In this document: positions 14,900 to 22,393 of the stretch, piece by piece | Position numbering within the stretch: the stretch's first letter is position 1 | Layout of the letters: each line of letters opens with the position of its first letter | Source of the DNA: Candidatus Woesearchaeota archaeon | GTDB taxonomy: Archaea; Nanobdellota; Nanobdellia; Woesearchaeales; WJKL01 | Direction: 5' to 3' | Assembly: GCA_014729675.1 (NCBI GenBank) | Contig: WJJM01000007.1 | Location: forward strand, 1 to 37,774 | DNA: 37,774 nt | Notes under the pieces: model-generated | Databases searched by the model: none | What the model was told of the DNA's origin: nothing | What the model saw: only the letters and a program-made list of their open reading frames with translations | Made by a program: the position numbers and the translations under genes

Positions 14900-17825
14900 G
14901 AGATAAGTGGACGTTGGTAATCGCATGCTGAATATGTCGCCGAAGCTTCATACTTACACACCGATCCCATCAAACAGATCTTCTATCTGTGTCCTAAGAT
15001 GTCTCTTTTCAAGGAGGGTTTCGAGCTTAGATGCGTTCAGCTCTTATCCCATAAGGCGTAGCTGCCCTGCATACCCTGTCGGATAACAGGTAGACCAGCG
15101 GCCTCGAACCCCCGTTCCTCTCGTACTGGGGGATTCTTCCTTTCAGACATCAGACATCTCCAGTAGATATTAAACAAACTGCCTCACAGCGTTCTGAACC
15201 CAGCTCACGAACCCTTTTAATGGGTGAACACCCCCACCCTTGGCGGCTTCTGCACCACCAGGATAGGATGAGCCGACATCGATGTAGCAAACCGCGCCGT
15301 CGATATATTCATCAACGAAATGAATTCACTTCAATTGAATGTGAACTCTCGGGCGCGACAACTCTGTTATCCCCGGAGTAACTTTTCGGTCACCTCAAGC
15401 TCCCATCAAGGAAGACATTGAGGATCGCTAGACCAACATTTCTGTCCTGAGTTCAATCTTAGTATGAACCCAGTTAGGCTGGCTTTTGCTCTTGCACTCT
15501 ACATCCGATTTCTGACCGGACTGAGCCAACCATTGGGCCCTGCTGATATTCTTTCAGCAGGGTGCCACCCCAGCCAAACTGTCTACCTACTGCTGTCTTT
15601 GCCCGAAGGCAAGTTAGCAACATGAGTTTTAAAGGGTAGTGTTACAGGGGCGTCTATTTCTGAACTTGCGTCCAGAACATAACGACTCCTACCTACACTG
15701 TACAAAAAAACTCATGCCACAACAACAAGCTACAGTAAAGTTTCACGGGGTCTTCACTTCCCACTGGAGATCTCTGGCCTTTGCACCAGAATGGTGTGTT
15801 CGGAGGATTCCAATTGGGGACAGCGGTGATCTCGTTACACCATTCATGCAAGCCGTCATTCAAACGGCAAGGCATTTCGCTACCTTAAGAGAGTTATAGT
15901 TACCCCCGCCGTTTATCAGCTCTTAGACCCGTTGAAACAGGTTTTAAAGTACTGACACTGGGCAGACGTCACCGACTATACACACCTTTACAGGCTAGCA
16001 GTCAGTTAAGTTTTTGTTAAACAGTCGGACCACCTTTGTTATTGCACCCTGTGATCGCAGCCATACGACTACAAACACAGGGACCCCTTATACCGAAGGC
16101 ACGGGGCCATTTTGCCGAATTCCCTCAATTGGATTAGACCTTCACACTTTAGGCTTCTCACCTAGGGGCACCTGTGCCGGTTCTGGGTACGATTATCCAA
16201 GATATTTTCCAGTTTCTTTTTTACGAACTCCGGAAATCAGCAGAATAGGCCATACAGCCTACTTTTCTGGGATTTGATCAAATTCTCATCATTATGATAC
16301 TCCTTTGATATATTCCCATTAACACAATTGATCATGTGTCTACCTATTCAGAAGTGTCAGAAACCGGACCTGCGTCACCGCGTATACTTGGACAGTACAG
16401 GAATATTAACCTGTTTCCCTTTCTAAGATTTATTTTGTGAATCAGATTAGGATCAACTTACCCTTGACTGATCTGCATTGTCAAGGAACCCTTGCCCTTT
16501 CAGTGGCAGAGATTCTCACTCTGCTAAGATCCTACTACCGCCAGGATTCTCATTTCTATGAGGTTCACTCCTTCTCGCGAAAAAGCTTTTTCCCTCACAG
16601 GACGCCTACTTACCACTTAGTTTATTACTAGTCTATAGTATCGGTGATCAACTTAGCCCTGTCCATCTTAAAGACCTGTAACCTTGACAAGTAAGTTGTT
16701 ACACACTTTTTAAAGGATGGCTGCTTCTAAGCCAACCTCCTCGCTGTCTTAGGCTACAGATGCTCTTAACCCTTTAACACTTAGAAGATACTTTAGGACC
16801 TTAACTATAGTCTGGGTTGTTCCCCTCTTGGGACCTAAGCTTACCCCAGGCCCCCGTTTATTAGGATCTTCAACGCTGAAACATTTGGAGTTGGACAGGG
16901 AACCGATCCTTTTCAGGACCTAAATTCCTAATCCGTAGCTCTACAATTTCAGCAGTCTGACCTAACACTTGACTAAGGCCAATTTCAGTAGGAACCAGCT
17001 ATCGTTGGGCTCGATTGGCTTTTTACCCCTAGCTTCAAGTTAGAAGAACACTTGTCCGTAGAACCTCTTCAGGCCTTCACGAGGTTTTACCCTCGTTTCA
17101 CCTTACTCAAAGCTAGATCGCCCAACTTCGGGTCATATCCAAGTGACTTAAGGCCCTTTCAGACCTTACCCCTCGTAAACTGCGGGTTATTGGTTTCCCT
17201 TTGGATTTCTCCTTGCCACTCAGATAAACTCCCTGGCACGTTATTCGAAACGTACGGCACAACTCCGAAGAGCAGTGCCATTCGATAGCTATCAGGTTTG
17301 AGGATCTTTGAACTTCCTGTTAAGGGTTCTTTTCAGCTTTCCTTCACAGTACTGTTTCTCTATCGGACTCTCTGAATATTTAATTTTGGAAGTTGATGAC
17401 TCCCATATTCCCATTTAGTCTCCAGTAAATGGTACTCTTGAACTGTTCAAAACCGACTAAATTACCTCTACGTGGCTATCACACTCTAAGGCGTCCCTTT
17501 CCAGGGAACTTTGAGTTTTCTAGTTACGGTAAAGAGCAGCCACACCACATCTCTATTATGTTTCCACAACAGATTCAGTTTGATTTATGCTGCTTTCAGT
17601 CGCTCTTACTTACAGCATCTCGGTTGATTTCTTCTCCTGCAGGTACTAAGACGCTTCAATTCCCTGCGTTCCCTATCCTTTCGGATTAGCCGAAGCTATG
17701 AAGTCACATTCAGGAATTTCCGGTTCAAAGCTTACGTGCAGCTCGCCGGAACATTCTATAGCTTGTCATACCCTTCATCGGTTAGAGAGCCGAGCCATCC
17801 ACCTGATAGCGTAGTCTATCTCCAT
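14900..17825 (-). rRNA. 23S ribosomal RNA
   Basis: Conserved 23S segments are readable on the minus strand. They include the 5' region AGGTGGATGGCTCGG, the H69-H71 region (AACTATAACTCTCTTAAGG, TAGCGAAATGCC), TTCGTGAGCTGGGTTCAGA and the sarcin-ricin region AGTACGAGAGGAAC near the 3' end. Ends are estimated from pairing of the termini and carry an error of about 10 bases. A 34-36 base insertion splits the helix 89 loop. The gene follows 16S and tRNA-Ala in one operon. No 5S gene was seen. Confidence 0.93.
15306..15339 (-). other. probable 34-nt intron in 23S helix 89 loop
   Basis: The conserved loop GAGUUCA...UAUCGAC is split by extra sequence. A BHB fold is possible: central helix UUCA/UGAA, 5' bulge CAU, 3' bulge UAU, and an inner stem UCAA/UUGA plus GAAGUG/CAUUUC with AAUU loop. 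Cuts CA^U and UA^U would give a loop containing CACAUAUCGAC. The outer helix is weak, so a retained helix extension remains possible. Confidence 0.6.
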
Positions 17826-17972
17826 TTTTATGCATGGTTTTCATCGAATAGATAAATATGATCATCTATCATTAAACCCTTCATTCAATATCGTCGGATA
17901 TTGAATTGCTTTATGATATGAATATGATTTGATCCTTTTCATGGATCTTGATATAAAGTGGACCCGTCGGGA

Positions 17973-18001
17973 CATTCACAATGAAAGTCCACTTTCACTG
18001 A
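17973..18001 (-). other. tRNA-Ala T-loop intron (29 nt, position 59/60)
   Basis: A canonical BHB can be drawn. The outer helix is the T-stem. The central helix is TTCG/TGAA (one G-U pair), with bulges AAT (cut AA^T) and TGT (cut TG^T). The inner stem CAGTGAAA/TTTCATTG has eight pairs. Ligation restores T-loop TTCGAAT. Confidence 0.88.
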
Positions 18002-18023
18002 TTCGAACCCAAGACCCCCGCCT

Positions 18024-18051
18024 GTCTTCAAGATGAAATCAATCCATCTAA
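18024..18051 (-). other. tRNA-Ala anticodon-loop intron (28 nt, position 37/38)
   Basis: This is at the canonical archaeal intron position. Inner stem AGATG/CATCT; bulges CAT (CA^T) and ACA (AC^A). The central helix CTTG/GAAG has one G-G mismatch. Ligation gives loop CTTGCAA. Confidence 0.88.
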
Positions 18052-18069
18052 TGCAAGGGCGATGCTCTA

Positions 18070-18096
18070 TTTTCCAACAACCTAAAAAGATTGTTA
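18070..18096 (-). other. tRNA-Ala D-loop intron (27 nt, position 19/20)
   Basis: Inner stem AACAATC/GGTTGTT (seven pairs, one G-U). Bulges GGT (GG^T) and AAT (AA^T) flank an imperfect central helix GTCC/GGAA. The outer helix is the D-stem GCTC/GAGC. Ligation restores D-loop AGTCCGGTA. Confidence 0.85.
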
Positions 18097-18132
18097 CCGG
18101 ACTGAGCTACGGGCCCATTTGTGATTATAAGA

Positions 18133-18147
18133 TGAGTAGGTTAAAAA
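18133..18147 (-). other. 16S processing stem, 3' half (pairs with 19879-19893)
   Basis: In the transcript the leader TGAGTAGGTTAAAAA (19893-19879) and the trailer TTTTTAACCTACTCA (18147-18133) form a perfect 15-bp stem enclosing 16S. Just inside the trailer is a perfect 11-bp hairpin (18210-18220 with 18225-18235). Confidence 0.85.
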
Positions 18148-18856
18148 TGGAGGTGATTTGTTTCTTCATGAGTAAATGAAAAAACAATGAAAATCAAGAG
18201 ATTTTCAAGATTTTTATTTCTGATGAAATAAAAATAATAAGGAGGTGATCCACCCGCAGGTTCCCCTACGGATACCTTGTGACGACTTAACCCGCCTCAC
18301 TAAGCTTAGGTTCGAATTAACAGATTGCTAAGCCTCACCTAAACTCGGCTCGGATGGTTTGACGGGCAGTGAGTGCAAGGAGCAGGGACATATTCACCAG
18401 ACGATGATGACGTCTGATTACTAGGGATTCCATCGTCATGAGGACGAGTTACAGTCCTCAATCTGAACTAAGATAGGATTTCGAGGATTAACTTCTCCTT
18501 TCGGAGTTGTGTCCCATTGTTCCTACCATTGTTGCGCGCGTGTAGCCCAGAAGATTCGGAGCATACAGACCTACCGTAGCCTGCACCTTCCTCCTTGTTT
18601 CCAAGGCAGTCTCCACAATGTGCTCGATTCTAAAAGTCGATAGCAATTGTGGATACAGGTCTCGCTCGTTGCCTGACTTAGCAGGACACCTTACGGTACG
18701 AGCTGACGGCGGCCATGCACTACCTCTCGGCTCGTCAAGTAAGGCCTTCAACCTGACTATCATCCTGCCGTCGCTTCTGGTGAGATGCTCTGCGTTGAAT
18801 TAGATTAAACCGCAAGCCGCACCCCTTGTGGTGCTCCCCCGCCTATTCCTTTAAGT

Positions 18857-18886
18857 CTACTGATTACCCTCTAGTTGAGTGATAAT
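18857..18886 (-). other. 30-nt intron in 16S after position 908
   Basis: The conserved GGCTGAAACTTAAAGG is split as GGCTGAA | ACTTAAAGG. Fold: outer AAG/CUU, central GCUGA/UCAGU, 3' bulge AGA (AG^A), 5' bulge AA (A^A), inner UUAUC/GGUAA and CUC/GAG. Position 908 is a known archaeal 16S intron site. Confidence 0.85.
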
Positions 18887-19005
18887 TTCAGCCTTGCGAC
18901 CATACTTCCCAGGTGGCGAGCTTAACACCTTCGTTTCGACACTGCATATTCATGAAGAATATGCAACACCTTGCTCGCAGAGTTTATGGCCAGGACTACT
19001 CGGGT

Positions 19006-19101
19006 AATTAGTTGAGTTTTATATACTCCTGATGTTCTTAATTTCGTTCAGTATTTTTAGCAACAAACAAACGAAACCAATTCTGAGACAGGAGTCTCAA
19101 T
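19006..19101 (-). other. 96-nt intron in 16S 790 loop (U793/A794)
   Basis: The universal GGATTAGATACCC is split as GGATTAGAT | ACCC. A textbook BHB forms: central helix UUAG/CUAA, bulges AUA (AU^A) and UUA (UU^A), inner helix UUGAG/CUCAA, then CUCCUG/CAGGAG and UUUCGUU/AACGAAA. Predicted ligation restores the universal sequence exactly. It is too short to encode a homing endonuclease. Confidence 0.92.
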
Positions 19102-19476
19102 ATCTAATCCGGTTTGCTCCCCTGGCTTTCGTCCCTCACCGTCGAAGCTGTACTGGTTAGGCGCTTTCGCCACAGGTGGTCCTCCAAGGATTATAGCATT
19201 TTACCGCTCCCCAAGGAATACCCCTAACTCCTTCCAGTTCCAAGTCTGACAGTATCTTTTGCACGCTGTTATGTTGAGCACAACAATTTCACAAAAGACT
19301 TATCAGACCGGCTACGGACGCTTTAGACCCAATAAATCTGATTGCCACTTGTAGCGCTGGTGTTACCGCGGCTGCTGGCACCAGTCTTACCCACTACTTA
19401 TTCGCCAAAGTATTTACCTTTGGCAAAAGCCTATGCTAAGCATAAGCACTCGGGATTCCCTTATCACACTTTCGTG

Positions 19477-19515
<39 letters not shown>

Positions 19516-19832
19516 AGGACCAGTATCTCAGTGTCCTTCTCAGGGCTACCTCTCTCAAGGCCCTTACAGATCTTCGGTTTGGTGGGCCTTTACTCCACCA
19601 ACAGCCTAATCTGCCGCCGACTCATCCTTAAGCGTTGCCTTTCAAAGAAAACACCTTCCAGTAGAATTCTTCTATCAGGTCTTAGCTTCAGTTTCCCAAA
19701 GTTATCCCTGACTTAAGGTTAGATTATCGACGTGTTACTGAGCGATTCGCCTGTGTTCCCGAAGGAACCCTCTGACTTGCATGGCTTAGTCGAATCCCGA
19801 TAGCAGCAACCTCCCGCAGGATCAACGGGAAT

Positions 19833-20264
19833 TGTTCTTTTGGTCGCAATTATCGTAATAGACGGTTATTCCGTCTTATTTTTAACCTACTCAGATACTT
19901 AACCATACGGTAAGTATCAATTTCGCCTTCTATATGTGTTTTAGAATCTTATATCTAAAATATAGATTTTCCGTATTGGAGGCGATGAAATTCAAGTAAA
20001 TAACACCTTATTTATAAATCTTATGGTATTATTTGGCGTAAGAACGAAGATTTAACTTCTACTATCAAAGATAGTATAAGGCAAGAAAAATTAAATATTT
20101 AAAAAGATAATGTTTTTGAAACTGATCTGAACAAGAAAATTACTTCTTAGCTCTCATCCTTTTCTCTTTCTTCATCCTTTTTCTCTGCCACTTCCATCTC
20201 ATCTGGCCTTTCTTCTTCCATCTTCTTGAGCTTCTTTTCATATTTTTTCCTCGTGATAATAAAG
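19833..20264 (-). promoter_or_regulatory. rRNA operon leader and candidate promoter
   Basis: No protein gene is supported here. The leader holds the 5' half of the 16S processing stem (19879-19893), a perfect hairpin GATACTTA...TAAGTATC (19894-19918) and another, TACTATC-aaa-GATAGTA (20060-20076). A minus-strand TTTAAATATT (20092-20104) is the best TATA candidate. The upstream tRNA-Ile and tRNA-Glu could instead drive a longer common transcript. Confidence 0.5.
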
Positions 20265-20361
20265 TGCCTCCAGCGGGATTTGAACCCACGTCCCTGCCTG
20301 TTTTCGACGAAAAGATCGTCTCGAAAAGGCAGGATGATTGGCCGGGCTACACTATGGAGGC
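20265..20361 (-). tRNA. tRNA-Glu(UUC) with one intron
   Basis: The 97-base gene has a 22-base intron; the mature tRNA is 75 bases. Acceptor GCCTCCA/TGGAGGC, anticodon stem CTGCC/GGCAG, loop TTTTCGA with anticodon TTC, T-stem GTGGG/CCCGC, T-loop TTCAAAT, discriminator A. The D-arm GTGTAGCCCGGCCAATCAT is typical of archaeal tRNA-Glu. It follows tRNA-Ile by 33 bases and precedes the 16S leader. Confidence 0.92.
20300..20321 (-). other. tRNA-Glu intron (22 nt, position 37/38)
   Basis: Canonical BHB: central TTTT/GAAA (one G-U), bulges CGA (CG^A) and ACA (AC^A), inner GACGA/TCGTC with a 5-base loop. Ligation gives the loop TTTTCGA. Confidence 0.9.
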
Positions 20362-20408
20362 AAATTGGCAAAAAGCCTTTGTTGGCTTTGCCGATGGGTC
20401 TGAGGGGA

Positions 20409-20441
20409 CTTTCATGCAAAAGGCATATGCCTTTTGGTCAA
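20409..20441 (-). other. tRNA-Ile T-loop intron (33 nt, position 59/60)
   Basis: Canonical BHB: outer T-stem, central TTCA/TGAA, bulges AAT (AA^T) and AGT (AG^T), inner stem CAAAAGGC/GCCTTTTG with ATAT loop. Same position as in tRNA-Ala. Ligation restores TTCAAAT. Confidence 0.9.
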
Positions 20442-20463
20442 TTTGAACCCCCGACCTCCGGCT

Positions 20464-20490
20464 TTCTTAGATTTGAACCGAAGGTGGTCA
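20464..20490 (-). other. tRNA-Ile anticodon-loop intron (27 nt, position 37/38)
   Basis: Central helix CTTA/TAAG is perfect, with bulges TAT (TA^T) and AAA (AA^A). The inner stem is weak. Ligation gives loop CTTATAA. Confidence 0.85.
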
Positions 20491-20509
20491 TATAAGACCG
20501 GCGCTCTAA

Positions 20510-20539
20510 TTGCCCGTTTATCCAAATGATGGATAAGCA
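20510..20539 (-). other. tRNA-Ile D-loop intron (30 nt, position 19/20)
   Basis: Central GTCT/GGGC (with G-U pairs), bulges GGT (GG^T) and AAT (AA^T), inner stem containing TTATCC/GGATAA. The same cut-site bases as the tRNA-Ala D-loop intron. Ligation gives AGTCTGGTTA. Confidence 0.85.
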
Positions 20540-20682
20540 CCAGACTGAGCTACAGACCCATGTTCAGTTTAAAAAACTTTGGTTCATATTTAAAGTTTTC
20601 TAAGTTAAAGGCATTTATAATCATAATATTTAAATATAGCTTATAAATATCACTTATTAAACTTTGGGCCCATGGTCTAGCG

Positions 20683-20715
20683 ACTGCGCATGCGAAGCAT
20701 CGCTCGCAGCTAGAA
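20683..20715 (+). other. tRNA-Val D-loop intron (33 nt, position 18/19)
   Basis: Central CTAG/CTAG, bulges CGA (CG^A) and AAG (AA^G), inner CTGCG/CGCAG then ATGC-gaa-GCAT. Ligation rejoins the invariant G18-G19 (AGCGGCTA). Confidence 0.87.
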
Positions 20716-20735
20716 GCTATGACAGTGCCCTTACA

Positions 20736-20752
20736 ATGCGAAAGCATAAGTG
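20736..20752 (+). other. tRNA-Val anticodon-loop intron (17 nt, position 37/38)
   Basis: A minimal BHB intron: central CTTA/TAAG, bulges CAA (CA^A) and TGA (TG^A), inner TGC/GCA capped by a GAAA tetraloop. At 17 bases it is close to the smallest size that can still form the motif. Confidence 0.9.
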
Positions 20753-20819
20753 AGGCATTGATCGCCGGTTCGAGTCCGGCTGGGCCCATTATATATCAAA
20801 ACAGCTTTCTTTTCTTTTT

Positions 20820-20891
20820 GCGCTGGTGATCTAGTGGCTATGATAGGGCCTTGCCAAGGCTCTTACCCGGGTTCAAATCCCGGCCAGCGCA
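20820..20891 (+). tRNA. tRNA-Gly(GCC)
   Basis: The 72-base gene has no intron. Acceptor GCGCTGG/CCAGCGC, anticodon stem GGGCC/GGCTC, loop TTGCCAA (anticodon GCC), T-stem CCGGG/CCCGG, T-loop TTCAAAT, discriminator A. It lies 31 bases after tRNA-Val and is probably co-transcribed with it. Confidence 0.95.
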
Positions 20892-20979
20892 TATCACATA
20901 ACCAAATATAGAGAACTATGCTTCTTTCTAACCAGCATTTTAACATAGCTTTATATACTGTGCCCCAGATAATCAGATT

Positions 20980-21342
20980 ATGGTAAGATTTGAAAGATCA
21001 AAAAACAGAAAAGACAGAAAAAGATCCATGGGAAGAGGGAAAAGAGATGGAAGAGAATTCCGCGGGAATTTTGAAGACAGGCCTAGAAAAAGAGAATCCA
21101 GAGGAAGATTAGAGATGACAAAAGTTACATGTTCTAAATGTGGAGAAAGATGTGAAGTTCCTTTCAAACCAAAATCAGACAAACCTTTATTTTGCAGTGA
21201 TTGTTTTGAGAAGAACGAAAATAACAACAGGAGGTCAACAGGCAGATCAGGCAGGTCTCCCAACAACGGACTTTCTGAGAGAAACCTTGATGTAATAAAT
21301 GAAAAGCTCAACAAGATAATGAAAGCACTAAAGATAGATTAG
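20980..21342 (+). CDS. CxxC-x17-CxxC zinc-binding protein
   Basis: The 120-residue protein has an Arg/Lys-rich, disordered N-terminus (RSKNRKDRKRSMGRGKRDG), then CSKC-x17-CSDC, the CxxC-x17-CxxC domain common in DPANN and CPR genomes. A further cysteine lies inside (GERC). An Arg/Ser-rich linker and a short C-terminal helix (LDVINEKLNKIMKALK) follow. The basic arms suggest RNA binding; the function is unknown. A TTTATATA box about 26 bases before the ATG supports a leaderless start. Confidence 0.8.
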   Translation: MVRFERSKNRKDRKRSMGRGKRDGREFRGNFEDRPRKRESRGRLEMTKVTCSKCGERCEVPFKPKSDKPLFCSDCFEKNENNNRRSTGRSGRSPNNGLSERNLDVINEKLNKIMKALKID

Positions 21343-21403
21343 GCTCATACATTTCTTTTAAACCATAACAAAATATATAAACTATCATATCTTATCTTTA
21401 GAT

Positions 21404-22174
21404 ATGGAGCAGGAAGAACTGTTTAAGGTAATCTTTGACAAGGATGACATCACTTGGAAGTCTCTTCTTTATGAGCTTGTGCGTTCAGAGGACATGGATC
21501 CATGGGATATCAATGTTAGCGACCTATCCCAAAAATTCCTCGATATGGTAAGGCAGCTTAAGCAGATGGACTTCAGGATATCAGGCAAGGTTGTGCTTGC
21601 ATCTGCTATACTTCTAAAGATAAAATCCAAGAGGCTGCTTGGAGCAGATCTTGAAAACCTTGACAGGATGTTTGCCCAGAATGACGAGGAAGAAGAAGGA
21701 CTTCTTGACGAGCTTGAGCAGGAGAAGATACAGCAGAAAGAAGAGCACCCTAACAGGCCTTTGATCCCAAAAACACCTCAGGCAAGGAAAAGGAAAGTAA
21801 GCATCTTTGACCTGGTCAATGCCCTTGAAAAAGCAATGGAAGTCAAGAAAAGGAGAGTCATGAGGGACATGCCTGCCGTTGATGTGACCATCCCTGAAAA
21901 AAAAATAGATATAAGCCAGACAATAAAGGATGTATATGGCAGGATAAGATCATATTTCATAAAAAATACAGGAAGCAAGCTTACATTCTCTAAACTGATT
22001 CCATCAGAGACAAGAGAAGGAAAAGTGTATACATTCATCCCTTTACTTCACCTAAGAAACCAGAGAAAGATAGACCTGCATCAGTTTGAACACTTTGGGG
22101 ACATAGAGGTTGAGATGCTTAGAAGATCCAACAAGGAAAGCATAGACAAAGAACTGAGAAAATCCTCTTCTTAA
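21404..22174 (+). CDS. scpA: segregation and condensation protein A (kleisin)
   Basis: The 256-residue ScpA is the kleisin that bridges SMC heads in chromosome condensation. The N-terminal signature is visible: LLYELVRSEDMDPWDINVSDLSQKFLDMV, then DFRISGKVVLASAILLKIKSKRLL. The acidic middle is variable and the C-terminal winged-helix part includes LTFSKLIPSETREGKVYTFIPLLHL. No scpB or smc is present in the window. It heads a plus-strand run ending with ftsY. Confidence 0.9.
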   Translation: MEQEELFKVIFDKDDITWKSLLYELVRSEDMDPWDINVSDLSQKFLDMVRQLKQMDFRISGKVVLASAILLKIKSKRLLGADLENLDRMFAQNDEEEEGLLDELEQEKIQQKEEHPNRPLIPKTPQARKRKVSIFDLVNALEKAMEVKKRRVMRDMPAVDVTIPEKKIDISQTIKDVYGRIRSYFIKNTGSKLTFSKLIPSETREGKVYTFIPLLHLRNQRKIDLHQFEHFGDIEVEMLRRSNKESIDKELRKSSS

Positions 22175-22215
22175 ATAGATAGCTTTTTAAACAGCCTTTG
22201 TTTCTTTTTTCTAAA

Positions 22216-22392
22216 ATGGAATTAACTGATGAAGAAAAGAAATTTTTAAAGTTCCTCTTAAAGAAAGAGTTAAGCACACTTGAAAAGCAGGAAAAGACAA
22301 TCGAAGACTTTGAGCCCGAATTCCAGTTTCTTGCAGCAGAGGAAAAATATGAACTGCTTTTAAAGGATATGATAAAGAAATTAGAGGATTAA
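22216..22392 (+). CDS. small helical hypothetical protein next to prefoldin alpha
   Basis: The 58-residue, highly charged helical protein (MELTDEEKKFLKFLLKKELSTLEKQEKTI ...) has no recognised family. Its stop is separated from the prefoldin alpha start by one base, so the two are probably co-translated. ATG 22216 (MELTDEEK) is preferred over an upstream ATG, with a CTTTTTAAAC box ~30 bases before it. A partner role for prefoldin or another chaperone is only suggested by position. Confidence 0.6.
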   Translation: MELTDEEKKFLKFLLKKELSTLEKQEKTIEDFEPEFQFLAAEEKYELLLKDMIKKLED

Positions 22393-22393
22393 G

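Larger units (their letters stand above)
17959..18116 (-). tRNA. tRNA-Ala(UGC) with three introns
   Basis: The 158-base gene lies in the 16S-23S spacer, the usual archaeal place for tRNA-Ala. Removal of 27, 28 and 29 bases leaves a 74-base tRNA. Acceptor GGGCCCG pairs with CGGGTCC, D-stem GCTC with GAGC, anticodon stem TCGCC with GGCGG, loop CTTGCAA (anticodon TGC), T-stem TTGGG with CCCGA, T-loop TTCGAAT, discriminator A. CCA is not encoded. Without removing all three insertions neither the D-loop nor the T-arm can form. Confidence 0.93.
20395..20559 (-). tRNA. tRNA-Ile(UAU) with three introns
   Basis: The 165-base gene loses 30, 27 and 33 bases to give a 75-base tRNA. Acceptor GGGTCTG/CAGACCC, D-stem GCTC/GAGC with loop AGTCTGGTTA, anticodon stem CCGGT/GCCGG, loop CTTATAA (anticodon TAT), T-stem GGGGG/CCCCT, T-loop TTCAAAT, discriminator A. 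A UAU anticodon reads AUA directly. Most archaea instead use a CAU tRNA modified with agmatidine. AUA codons are abundant in this window. A TTTAAATA box lies near 20589-20597. Confidence 0.9.
20666..20788 (+). tRNA. tRNA-Val(UAC) with two introns
   Basis: The 123-base gene loses 33 and 17 bases to give a 73-base tRNA. Acceptor GGGCCCA/TGGGCCC, D-arm GTCTAGCGGCTATGAC, anticodon stem GTGCC/GGCAT, loop CTTACAA (anticodon TAC), T-stem GCCGG/CCGGC, T-loop TTCGAGT, discriminator A. A TTATAAATA box at 20641-20649 lies just upstream. It is divergent from tRNA-Ile. Confidence 0.93.

Noticed and set aside
19006-19101. 16S insertion as ordinary helix-length variation
   Set aside because: The 790 loop is nearly invariant and at the P site; an exact BHB that restores the universal sequence is a far better explanation.
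20147-20419. 90-residue minus-strand ORF
   Set aside because: Most of it is tRNA-Glu read as protein; the remaining Glu/Lys-rich tail has no start or promoter of its own.
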